Below, in pieces: positions 1 to 6,437 of a DNA stretch of 6,437 nucleotides. Position 1 is the stretch's first letter; each line of letters begins with the position of its first letter. The translations under genes were made by a program, and so were the position numbers. The stretch lies in assembly GCA_038253885.1 (NCBI GenBank), contig JBBSGP010000099.1, positions 1 through 6,437 on the forward strand, in the 5' to 3' direction. The notes beneath the pieces were generated by a model. That model saw only the letters and a list, made by a program, of their open reading frames with translations, was not told the origin of the DNA and did not search any database. The DNA is from JALZAQ01 sp038253885 (GTDB lineage Bacteria > Gemmatimonadota > Gemmatimonadetes > Gemmatimonadales > Gemmatimonadaceae).

Positions 1-3000
1 ACTGGCCAACGCGCTGGGCGGCGGAGCGGCGGTATCGTACAACTACCATTTCGCGAATCCGGGCGTCTCTAGCTGGACCGCCATCGACGGCGCGCTCGGG
101 CTGAATCACCGCGGCGTTCGCAGCACGAGCAACAACACGTGCCTCAACCACACGGCGTCCGGGCTGCCGGCCGGAGTGACCCTCATGGCGGGCAGCGATT
201 GTCCCCAGACCTGGGGGCTGAGCGGCTTCGCCGGCCGTCCGCCTGTGTCTCCAACCGCTTATCGCTCGGTCTTCGCGATTAACAAGGCGGGCTTCCGTTT
301 CAACTTCTTCGACGTGCCTCGCGGGTTTCTCGACACGACGCAGACGCTGGGTGATCGGTTCGCGACTTTCGGATCGTTCACGGATTACGGCCGAGAGCGG
401 CGGGTGGGGTTTGGCAAAGTGCTGCCAGGCGGGTCGGGCGATCCGAAGGAACCGGGATATCCGCTCGGTCTCGAATGGCGCTTCGACGCGTTCACGCTCA
501 ATGCCACACCGGGCGTCGTGTACTGGCAGGCGACGGTGACCAACCGCAGCCGAGACATCTACAACGTCCCGCTCGATTACGACTCGCTCTACGTTGGCGC
601 GCTGGCCCGGCACGGCCGGTCGGTGCGTACGCGCGCCGGTTTCGACATCCAGCGTGGCACCGCCTTCTTCAACGAGATCGGCCACAACTCGACCTGCGAC
701 AACGCGAAATCGGTACCGGGTAGCTTCTCCTTCGGCGCCTACACCGGGGACTGCGCGCCGGTCGGCTTCGGTAACGGCGCGAGCGCCATCGTTTTTCTCA
801 AGAGTCCGATTGGAGATCTGCGTTACAAGCAATTCACGGATTCGTCGAGCAGTTTCTTCTTCCCCACGAGCCCCGTGGCGGGCGACACGATCACCTATAA
901 CATGGGCCACCTCTGCGGCGACGACTGCATCCAGGACCGCTTCAGCGCTCCGGGCACCGGCTTCGGTGTGCTCGCGTCACGGGAGGCACTGGCTCTCGGA
1001 GGTACGTCCCCGGCGGCGCTGGATCCGTTCCAGTACTGGCAGCTCTTCCATCCGGCCAACGGCGCGCCGTACGGGCTCGGCCCTCGGGTCGACGTCTCGA
1101 ATCCGCGCGCGGGCGGAGGGTTCAACTTTTTCGTCCCGGGCACGTGGCGGTACGCGACGCGCCCACTCTCCGCGCCGGCAACGGGCGGCGATACCCTCTT
1201 CCTCGACACGTGTCATCCGATCGCGAATCGCTGCGTCGGCATCTGGCTGGACACACTGCCGGACCGCTCGATCGACTTCACACGCAGCGCGACCTGGGTG
1301 GGTGCTGGACCCTTTCATCTGGCCGCCGACTCGTCGGCGGCGATGGTTCTGGCGATCGTCGCGGCGCCCGATTCTGCGGGTATCGAGCAGTCCGTCAATC
1401 AGGCCATCGCGCTCTATCAGGGGTTCTTCATCGCCCCGACCGCGCCGCCCGCCCCGCGGGTGGCGGCTGCTCAGGTGATCGGGGGAAGTACCCGACAGAC
1501 GCTGGTGCGGATTTTCCTCGACAACCGGACGATCGGGTACGTCGACCCGTTCATCCAGGCTCTCTCGGATCGCTTCCGGAGTGCCAGGGCAGGGACGGTC
1601 GAAGGACGGCTCAATCAGCTCAATCCGCGCATCGGGCCCGCCGGGCGCAGCCTGGCGGACACGCTCGCGACACTCGCGCGCGCAAACGTCGCCCAGATCC
1701 TGGTCTACAAGTCGTGCGATAACGGGCGCAATTTCACGAGCGGCTCCTCACCGAACTTCTGCACGCGTGACGTCGTGCGCGATACGCTCGGACGCGAGCT
1801 CGGTCCGTCGGCGTATCGCACCATGTCCGCGGACAGCGTCGTGTTCACCGACGGAAACGTGCTCGCGGGTCAGAGCTACTACTATGCGTTTGTGCCGGTC
1901 ACTCGGGGGGTGAAGCTCGCTCTCCTGGACTCGACCTTCGCCACCGGTCGCCGCGCATTCGACACCACCTTCGTCGCGCCGACGTCGGTTTTTCCGATCA
2001 GCGCGGCCGCCCCGAACGTTGCCGTGGTCTATGTCCCCGCCAGCCTTCAGGCGGGAGCGGTTCGCTCGGCCGTCATGTTCACACAGGAGACCGGACCGAG
2101 CACCCTCAATCCGACCAGGGACACGAGCTTCAACACGCCGACGGTGACGGCGCTGGACTCACTCAGCGATACGGCGTCCTATCGACTGGTCGTCGGTGAC
2201 ACCGTGGTCGTCAAGGAATACTCGACCAACAACCTCGTCGACTCGACGGTCGTGATCGTGCGACGCACCGTGCCGAAGTCGTTCACCTACCTTCTCGCCA
2301 TCCCCGGCGTTGCGTCGAGCGCGTACGCGCAGCCGGTGCGCGCCCGTGCGGACACCCTGCGATTCGTCAGCCGGACGCGCGCGACTCTCCCGATCTTTGG
2401 GACGGTCCCGGCGTCCCTCGACTCGACCGTCGGCGCGCAACGAGTCCGCACGGTGATCCTCGGGAACGCGGGGCAGTTCGTGAGCAACAACACCGCGTCG
2501 CCCGCTGTCGGGCCGTTGGGCCAGGCCGTTCTGGTCTCCGTGCGAGGCGGCGTGGAGGTCCCGGTCGCCATCGGGAACGACCTCCGTCCCGGACAGTTCA
2601 CGACTAACTCGCGCGTGCTCAGCAGTCTCGACTTCGGCAAGGTGAACGTCGACGTCGCCAACCGTCCGATTCTCATCGCGCAGACAAGCTCGAACGCCGG
2701 CGGCGCGCAGTTCCTCGACAAGTTCTGGGCGATCCCGAGAGCTGGACGCATCCTATCGAGTGATCGTCCGACTCTCGACTGGCAGCAGACAGCCAGCCGG
2801 CTGCTCGGCACGAACGCGGGCGAGCTCATCTTCACCTTTGCCGGCCCTGAGTTCGGTCCCCGTGCTCCTTTCTCGTATGCGGGCGGGCTCGCGCCCCTCC
2901 AGACACAGTTCACGGCGTCGTTCGGCCAGCGGACCAACAGCTCGACGACGGTGAACGACGCGTCCTCCGTCGCGGCCATCAACACGGCGCTCAAGACCAG

Positions 3001-3817
3001 CTTCACTGCCGACAGCCTGCTGGTCATCAACCTTCCCTTCACGATCGTCGATGCGTCGAACAATCGGGTCGTCAAAGCGGCGATGCAACGGGCGGACAAA
3101 TACGCCACCTACCTGCTCGGCACGGCACCGGACACGGCTCGCGTGACGGTGCCGGCGGATCAGTGGGTGCCGGGCGAGCCTCTCATCCTCCTCGAGAATG
3201 CCAGCGTTGCCGACACCCTGGCGGATGGGACCATCAAGCGTGATGCCAACGGCCGACCCGTGCTCGTGGATGTCCTGACCGTCCTGGCGTACCGCGCGGT
3301 GATCGGGTGCAGCGCTTCATCGCCTTTCACTTGTAACCCGCTGGCCGGTCGTGGCGGCAGTGGCTACATCTCGGCTGACCCGGGACAGGAGCTGCACGTG
3401 AGATACGCGGTGCCGTTCACCTCGGATCGCGAATTCGCATTCCGCGTGTCGCCGTTGGTCGCCGGCACTCGCCTGCGGTCGGTGACTGCCGCGATGCTCG
3501 ATTCGGTGAATGTCGTTCCGAATCCGTACGTGCTCTACTCGAACTTCGAGACGAACCCGACCAATGAACAGCGGATCATGTTCACCCACCTGCCACCGAG
3601 GGGAGTGATCCGTATCTACACGGCGTCCGGTCAGTTCGTGCAGCAGATCATCTGGACCCCGACCGAGCTCGCCAACAGCGGGGATCTGTATTTCAACCTG
3701 CTCACCCGCGAAGGAACGGAGATGGCCAGCGGCCTCTACGTCTTCACGGTGACAGCCACCGACGACAGCGGACGCAAGAAGAGCAGTCGAATCGGACGCT
3801 TCATCATCATCCGTTGA
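1..3817 (+). CDS. Large exported surface protein with T9SS type A-like C-terminal sorting domain (5' partial)
   Basis: The frame is open from the left edge (first full codon at position 2) to the TGA at 3815-3817, giving 1271 residues. The true start and the expected signal peptide lie upstream; the GTG at 176 is only an internal valine (residue 59). Residues about 70-420 form a beta-rich N-terminal region. About 480-640 resembles a fibronectin type III fold: a Pro-rich lead-in (PTAPPAPR), then LVYKSCDNG, then an SYYYAF strand, with an insertion after the first strand. About 640-1110 is Thr/Ser/Asp-rich and unassigned. About 1168-1271 is a C-terminal domain with VVPNPY (1172-1176), MFTHLPP (1193-1199), IRIYTASG (1203-1210), MASGLYVF (1241-1248) and a final GRFIIIR. 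This layout matches T9SS type A sorting domains, which are related to the FlgD Ig-like fold. All 12 cysteines fall in six close pairs, consistent with disulfides outside the cytoplasm. No catalytic motif is visible, so a structural, adhesive or binding role is as likely as an enzymatic one. The PorV-like gene next door supports surface export. Reading frame and export are well supported; the molecular function is unknown. Confidence 0.88.
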   Translation, partial: LANALGGGAAVSYNYHFANPGVSSWTAIDGALGLNHRGVRSTSNNTCLNHTASGLPAGVTLMAGSDCPQTWGLSGFAGRPPVSPTAYRSVFAINKAGFRFNFFDVPRGFLDTTQTLGDRFATFGSFTDYGRERRVGFGKVLPGGSGDPKEPGYPLGLEWRFDAFTLNATPGVVYWQATVTNRSRDIYNVPLDYDSLYVGALARHGRSVRTRAGFDIQRGTAFFNEIGHNSTCDNAKSVPGSFSFGAYTGDCAPVGFGNGASAIVFLKSPIGDLRYKQFTDSSSSFFFPTSPVAGDTITYNMGHLCGDDCIQDRFSAPGTGFGVLASREALALGGTSPAALDPFQYWQLFHPANGAPYGLGPRVDVSNPRAGGGFNFFVPGTWRYATRPLSAPATGGDTLFLDTCHPIANRCVGIWLDTLPDRSIDFTRSATWVGAGPFHLAADSSAAMVLAIVAAPDSAGIEQSVNQAIALYQGFFIAPTAPPAPRVAAAQVIGGSTRQTLVRIFLDNRTIGYVDPFIQALSDRFRSARAGTVEGRLNQLNPRIGPAGRSLADTLATLARANVAQILVYKSCDNGRNFTSGSSPNFCTRDVVRDTLGRELGPSAYRTMSADSVVFTDGNVLAGQSYYYAFVPVTRGVKLALLDSTFATGRRAFDTTFVAPTSVFPISAAAPNVAVVYVPASLQAGAVRSAVMFTQETGPSTLNPTRDTSFNTPTVTALDSLSDTASYRLVVGDTVVVKEYSTNNLVDSTVVIVRRTVPKSFTYLLAIPGVASSAYAQPVRARADTLRFVSRTRATLPIFGTVPASLDSTVGAQRVRTVILGNAGQFVSNNTASPAVGPLGQAVLVSVRGGVEVPVAIGNDLRPGQFTTNSRVLSSLDFGKVNVDVANRPILIAQTSSNAGGAQFLDKFWAIPRAGRILSSDRPTLDWQQTASRLLGTNAGELIFTFAGPEFGPRAPFSYAGGLAPLQTQFTASFGQRTNSSTTVNDASSVAAINTALKTSFTADSLLVINLPFTIVDASNNRVVKAAMQRADKYATYLLGTAPDTARVTVPADQWVPGEPLILLENASVADTLADGTIKRDANGRPVLVDVLTVLAYRAVIGCSASSPFTCNPLAGRGGSGYISADPGQELHVRYAVPFTSDREFAFRVSPLVAGTRLRSVTAAMLDSVNVVPNPYVLYSNFETNPTNEQRIMFTHLPPRGVIRIYTASGQFVQQIIWTPTELANSGDLYFNLLTREGTEMASGLYVFTVTATDDSGRKKSSRIGRFIIIR
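3500..3814 (+). other. C-terminal sorting/anchoring domain of the large exported protein
   Basis: This is the last ~105 residues of gene 1. It begins at a PNPY motif and runs through alternating hydrophobic strands (IMFTHLP, VIRIYTASGQFVQQI, LYFNLLTREG, ASGLYVFTVTA) to a basic turn (SGRKKSSR) and a terminal GRFIIIR strand. In T9SS cargo such domains are recognised by the outer membrane translocon and are often removed as the protein is attached to the cell surface. The same seven-strand fold occurs as a FlgD-like Ig domain in proteins not proven to use T9SS, so the domain call is firmer than the secretion route. At ~100 residues it is at the long end of the usual length of these domains. Confidence 0.8.
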
Positions 3818-3820
3818 GGA
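3815..3820 (+). promoter_or_regulatory. Ribosome binding site TGAGGA containing the upstream stop codon
   Basis: TGAGGA ends 8 bases before the ATG at 3829, a good Shine-Dalgarno position. Its first three bases are the stop codon of gene 1, so a ribosome ending gene 1 stops on the initiation site of gene 2. This site decides the start of gene 2: the in-frame TTG at 3814, which would give five extra residues, has no comparable site upstream and overlaps the stop codon. Confidence 0.75.
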
Positions 3821-3828
3821 ACCCGCGC

Positions 3829-4935
3829 ATGCATGCTCGAGGCCTCATCGTTCCCGGCATCGCGCTGTTCGCGCCGCTGCTCGGCCAGGCGCAGATCGGG
3901 GGCGTGACCATCCAGCCGGGGCGGGGGGACAACGTCAGCCGGGTCGGGACGCGCGCCGCGAACTTCCTGGAGATCGGGGTCGGTGGCCGCGGTCTCGCGC
4001 TGGCGGGAGCGTATGTTGCCAGCGCCACCGATGTCTCGGCGACCTACTGGAACGTCGCCGGTCTGGCCGAGGTCACGAAGCCGAGCCTCTTTTTGTCGCG
4101 TGAGCGGCTGTTCGGCGCGTCGGGTCTCACCAACAGCTACGTCGCGGCATCGGTTCCACTCTTCGGCGGCTCATTCGGCATCAGCTTCACCGACTTCTCC
4201 TCGGGCGACATCCGCCGCACGACCGAGGCCTTCCCTGAGGGCAATGACCCGGTGGCCGGCGCCTTCGTGAGCTGGGACGCGACAGCAATCGGCGTGCACT
4301 ACGCCCGCATCATCACCGACCGGCTCGATTTCGGGGTCACGGGTAAGCATGCCAGCGAGGGCATCCAGTTCGGAACCGCCAGCTACAACGGGGCCGATGC
4401 TGGTGTGCGGTTTCGCTCCGGTCTGTACGGCACGACTCTCGGCGCCTCGCTCGCCAATATCGGTTCGAGCGGTCGGATCACGGGGCCGGCGACGCAGCGA
4501 ACCTGTCCGCCTCGCCGCGACCCTCAGTTTCCGACTCAGCGAACGATCAACTGCGACCTGCGTCCCGGAAGCAATCAGCTTCCCACCATGATCCGTTTCG
4601 GCATCGAGACCGATCTGGTGGGCGGCGCCGAGGCGCTGATGTCTCCTTCCAGCCCGAACCGGCTGGCGTTGCTCGCGGACGTCACCGACGGCATCGACAC
4701 GAACATCATGCCGGCGTTCGCGGCCGAGCTCGGCTATCATCACACCCTATTTCTGCGGGCCGGCAAGCGCTTCCTGAGCGATGATCGGACCGAGAGCAGC
4801 TTCTCGGATGGGCTCGCTGCGGGGCTGGGGCTGGTGGTGCCGCTCTACGGTCGCCGCCTCCTGGTCGATTACGCCTATCGCAATTTTGGTGACCTGGGCA
4901 ACAACCAGGCGTTCTCGTTTCAATTCGATTTCTGA
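3829..4935 (+). CDS. PorV/PorQ-family outer membrane beta-barrel protein
   Basis: The product is 368 residues, close to the usual PorV length. It starts at ATG 3829 behind TGAGGA. A signal peptide (residues 1-21, hydrophobic LIVPGIALFAPLL, cleavage predicted after GQA) leads to the diagnostic N-terminal block of the family at residues about 39-80: RAANFLEIGVGGRGLALAGA, then a D-x-SATYWNVAGLA motif. The rest alternates short amphipathic strands with turns (FGISFTDFSSGD, LDFGVTGKHAS, LGASLANIGSSG), and the protein ends in SFQFDF, a C-terminal aromatic strand typical of proteins assembled into the outer membrane. In T9SS, PorV is the FadL-like barrel that binds cargo C-terminal domains and carries them from the SprA/Sov translocon to the attachment complex. 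Lying just behind a cargo-like gene, this copy may serve that protein; this is inference, and PorV versus PorQ cannot be settled here. Cys226 and Cys242 bracket a Pro/Arg-rich insert that may be a disulfide-closed loop. Confidence 0.88.
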   Translation: MHARGLIVPGIALFAPLLGQAQIGGVTIQPGRGDNVSRVGTRAANFLEIGVGGRGLALAGAYVASATDVSATYWNVAGLAEVTKPSLFLSRERLFGASGLTNSYVAASVPLFGGSFGISFTDFSSGDIRRTTEAFPEGNDPVAGAFVSWDATAIGVHYARIITDRLDFGVTGKHASEGIQFGTASYNGADAGVRFRSGLYGTTLGASLANIGSSGRITGPATQRTCPPRRDPQFPTQRTINCDLRPGSNQLPTMIRFGIETDLVGGAEALMSPSSPNRLALLADVTDGIDTNIMPAFAAELGYHHTLFLRAGKRFLSDDRTESSFSDGLAAGLGLVVPLYGRRLLVDYAYRNFGDLGNNQAFSFQFDF

Positions 4936-4937
4936 TG
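4933..4937 (+). promoter_or_regulatory. TGATG stop/start overlap (translational coupling)
   Basis: The TGA ending the PorV-like gene shares its last base with the ATG of the next gene. The 20 bases before this ATG are pyrimidine-rich (TTTC, ATTTC) and hold no Shine-Dalgarno sequence, so the downstream gene probably depends on ribosomes that terminate here and restart. Expression of gene 3 would then follow that of gene 2. Confidence 0.65.
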
Positions 4938-5735
4938 TCCAGTCTGCGCCGCCGGACGATCCGGAAGCGTGCCGTCACGCTGCTCCGGACGATCGTCACC
5001 GTGATCCTCCTCACTCGCGCCACTCCAGGATGGGCTCAACTGGATTCCGCGCTGTCGAGGGCAGATTCCCTCGCGGCGGGACTGAATGGCGGTACGCGAT
5101 ACCGCGTCTCGGTGCTCGGAGGCTATCAAGCGTTCGCCGCAAGCTCGGCCCTTCGCCGCTCCCCCTTCCTCGGAATGCGCCTCGACCGTCCGCTCGGCGC
5201 GTTGGAGATCGGGGGGAACATCGCCTTCAGCCGGCCGCTCACGAGAGGCGAGTACTTTCCCTGGAACCGGCAGATCTATTTCAGCGATGCCGCGCACCTG
5301 AACGATACCACCCTCCTGTTCGCACCGAATCAATACACGACGCTCGTCACCACGAGCCTCGATCTCAACCTCGTTCTCGGTACGGGAGGATCGGTCGCCC
5401 GCGGCCTCGCTGCGGAGCTGGGCGCGGGCGGCGGGTACTACAATTTCTGGCTCGACCCGGAGCAGGCGCACGGCAACAGTTCCATGGGCGGACCCCTCCT
5501 GACGTTCGGAGCCGGCCTCCGCGTTCCGCTCGGCGCATCGTACGGTCTGAGATTGCGGGTCGATGACATGGTTCTCACCCGCTTCGACCGCAATCGCTTC
5601 TCGCTCGCGGATCCCCTGTTCGCGGAGGATCTGTTCGTCAATCCGGTGGTGGCCCCCCCGCGCGCGCAGCGCACCGTGCACAACATGCGCTACGCAATCG
5701 GATTGATCTTCGTGCCACGGACGAGAGCGCGATGA
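4935..5735 (+). CDS. Predicted outer membrane beta-barrel protein, function unknown
   Basis: The product is 266 residues. It has a strongly basic N-terminus (RRRTIRKR), a hydrophobic core (residues 19-27) and a predicted cleavage after GWA (residue 34), so a Sec signal peptide is likely. The mature part has no cysteine and shows repeated alternating strands: RYRVSVLGGYQAF (55-67), LGALEIGGNIAFS (87-99), TTSLDLNLVLG (139-149), GLAAELGAGGGYYNFWL (157-173), PLLTFGAGLRVPL (187-199) and YGLRLRVDDMVL (203-214). It closes with RTVHNMRYAIGLIF (246-259). This fits a small barrel, perhaps eight strands, of the general outer membrane beta-barrel type; the strand count is an estimate. Unusually, six residues rich in Arg (PRTRAR) follow the last strand. 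The start at ATG 4935 is chosen because it overlaps the previous stop and gives a complete signal peptide; the next in-frame Met (81) would remove it. No enzymatic motif is seen. It may be a partner or channel for the neighbouring export proteins, but only gene order suggests this. Confidence 0.8.
   Translation: MSSLRRRTIRKRAVTLLRTIVTVILLTRATPGWAQLDSALSRADSLAAGLNGGTRYRVSVLGGYQAFAASSALRRSPFLGMRLDRPLGALEIGGNIAFSRPLTRGEYFPWNRQIYFSDAAHLNDTTLLFAPNQYTTLVTTSLDLNLVLGTGGSVARGLAAELGAGGGYYNFWLDPEQAHGNSSMGGPLLTFGAGLRVPLGASYGLRLRVDDMVLTRFDRNRFSLADPLFAEDLFVNPVVAPPRAQRTVHNMRYAIGLIFVPRTRAR
5732..5735 (+). promoter_or_regulatory. ATGA start/stop overlap (translational coupling)
   Basis: The ATG of the lipoprotein gene overlaps the TGA of the barrel gene by four bases, the classic coupling arrangement. 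Only a weak purine stretch (GGACGAGAG, 5719-5727) precedes it, so restarting ribosomes are the likely source of initiation. Confidence 0.7.
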
Positions 5736-6437
5736 ACCGAGCCGTCTGTCGCTGTGCGCCGTTGCTGGCTCTCGTCGGAGCCTGCTTCGGCGACACCACG
5801 CCCACCGGTCGCGTCGGCGGGACGGAATACAACATGAGCCTCTCCGTACCGTCGCCAGTGCGACTTCCGGCGGCGAGCGTGACCGTGAAGTCGAGGACGG
5901 TCCTGGGCGTGCCGACGGTCGACACCATCACGCTGGTGGCATCGCTCCTCAAGCCGCTGACCGGCAAGGCGCGCTATCAGCTGTATCTCGTCAATGCGCT
6001 CGACAGCTCGGCGCGCCCGATCGTGGCGACCGTCAGCACCACTCGCACGGACTCCGGCTTCGCGGGTGCCGCGGTCGTCACCACGCCGGTCATGACGTCG
6101 CTCGGGGTGCAGCGCTTCTTCAATGGCGCGCCGTTCAACACGACGACAACGCTGCGCATCACATCGCTGGGCGGTGCCGACACCATCGGTGTCACCTCCG
6201 GGTTCGTGGTGGTGACCATCCAGTCGGACACCAGTGGTCCCGCGTACGCTCCGGCGACTCCCAAGCCGCTCTGGTTCCGGTTCCGCGACCAGAAGGGTAC
6301 CACGACCCCAACCGATGACGCGATCATCGCTGCCGGCAGCGCGTCCTTCGGATTCTTCAATGTGCCGGGAGCGTCGCGGATTTTCGCCGCACAGGGCTAC
6401 GGCCGCTCGGCATTCTGGGATCGCGCCGCCAATGGCA
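5732..6437 (+). CDS. Predicted lipoprotein, function unknown (3' partial)
   Basis: The frame is open for 235 codons from ATG 5732 to the right edge without a stop. Residues 1-17 form a short lipoprotein signal peptide with the lipobox VGAC at 15-18; Cys18 would be lipidated. Phe and Gly follow, with Asp at +4, so nothing obvious retains it in the inner membrane by the E. coli rule, though that rule may not hold in this phylum. The mature part is rich in Thr, Val and Ser and predicted to be beta-rich. Two stretches look alike in outline, KARYQLYLVN (79-88) and KPLWFRFRDQKG (178-189). Each is a basic/Pro entry followed by an alternating aromatic strand, and each is preceded by a Thr/Val-rich strand region, hinting at two related domains; this is weak. 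The first stretch recalls the YQLW-type strands of some anti-sigma-factor extracellular domains, too little to assign a function. The four-base overlap with the barrel gene places it in the same operon, probably as a membrane-tethered partner of the exported proteins. Confidence 0.82.
   Translation, partial: MNRAVCRCAPLLALVGACFGDTTPTGRVGGTEYNMSLSVPSPVRLPAASVTVKSRTVLGVPTVDTITLVASLLKPLTGKARYQLYLVNALDSSARPIVATVSTTRTDSGFAGAAVVTTPVMTSLGVQRFFNGAPFNTTTTLRITSLGGADTIGVTSGFVVVTIQSDTSGPAYAPATPKPLWFRFRDQKGTTTPTDDAIIAAGSASFGFFNVPGASRIFAAQGYGRSAFWDRAANG

Noticed and set aside
594..1478. 294-codon + strand frame inside the large gene
   Set aside because: Made largely of Arg, Ser, Ala and Pro, typical of a shifted frame in GC-rich DNA; the true frame runs through it.
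1905..1910. Six-G runs at 1905-1910 and 3923-3928 as slippage sites
   Set aside because: Short, expected by chance at this GC content, and both sit in intact frames.
2287..3108. Open frame of 273 codons on the minus strand within the large gene
   Set aside because: It lies antisense to a well-supported coding frame, has Arg/Ala/Pro/Ser-rich shadow composition, shows no recognisable domain, and is explained by the high GC content.
3814..3828. TTG at 3814 as start of the PorV-like gene
   Set aside because: It overlaps the upstream stop, lacks a ribosome binding site, and puts extra residues before a complete signal peptide; ATG 3829 has an ideal site.
3818..3828. Terminator or promoter between the first two genes
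   Set aside because: Only 11 bases separate them, with no hairpin plus T-run; the other junctions overlap.
4171..4743. Minus-strand open frame of 190 codons opposite the PorV-like gene
   Set aside because: Composition is Arg/Gly/Ala/Asp-rich without signal, domain or ribosome binding site, and the + strand frame carries the family motifs.
4947..4973. Twin-arginine (Tat) export signal in the barrel protein (RRRTIRKR)
   Set aside because: The hydrophobic pair expected after the arginines is missing (T-I-R), further charged residues precede the core, and outer membrane barrels use Sec.
4781..5566. 261-codon + strand frame bridging the PorV-like and barrel genes
   Set aside because: Shifted frame rich in Arg, Ser and Pro that crosses a clear gene junction; no independent support.
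4920..5681. Minus-strand open frame of 253 codons opposite the barrel gene
   Set aside because: Highly charged shadow frame (Arg, Glu, Gly) with no domain; the + strand frame has a signal peptide and coupled start.

Overview
The window is 6.4 kb of GC-rich DNA, densely coding on the + strand only, and holds four genes in a row with almost no space between them. It begins inside the first gene and ends inside the fourth, so both outer genes are partial. I see no RNA gene, mobile element, CRISPR array, repeat array, promoter or terminator. The strong G/C bias at third codon positions, the type IX secretion-like C-terminal domain, the PorV-like protein and the style of the outer membrane barrel together suggest a member of the FCB superphylum. 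Gemmatimonadota is my best guess; this is inference from sequence style, not a database match.

Layout: (1) positions 1-3817 hold the 3' part, 1271 codons, of a giant exported protein with six close cysteine pairs, a fibronectin-III-like segment, and a C-terminal domain of the kind that sends cargo through the type IX secretion system (T9SS) or anchors it at the surface. (2) 3829-4935 encodes a PorV/PorQ-family outer membrane barrel. (3) 4935-5735 encodes a smaller predicted outer membrane beta-barrel with a signal peptide. (4) 5732 to the window end encodes a predicted lipoprotein of unknown function that stays open at the right edge.

All three junctions look translationally coupled. The stop of gene 1 lies inside the Shine-Dalgarno sequence of gene 2, genes 2 and 3 share a TGATG, and genes 3 and 4 share an ATGA. 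The four proteins are therefore probably made together, and all appear destined for the envelope. The simplest reading is a surface-protein module: a large cargo, its own PorV-type carrier or attachment barrel, a second barrel, and a lipoprotein. The cargo/PorV pairing fits what is known of T9SS. The roles of genes 3 and 4, and what the large protein does outside the cell, cannot be told from the sequence.
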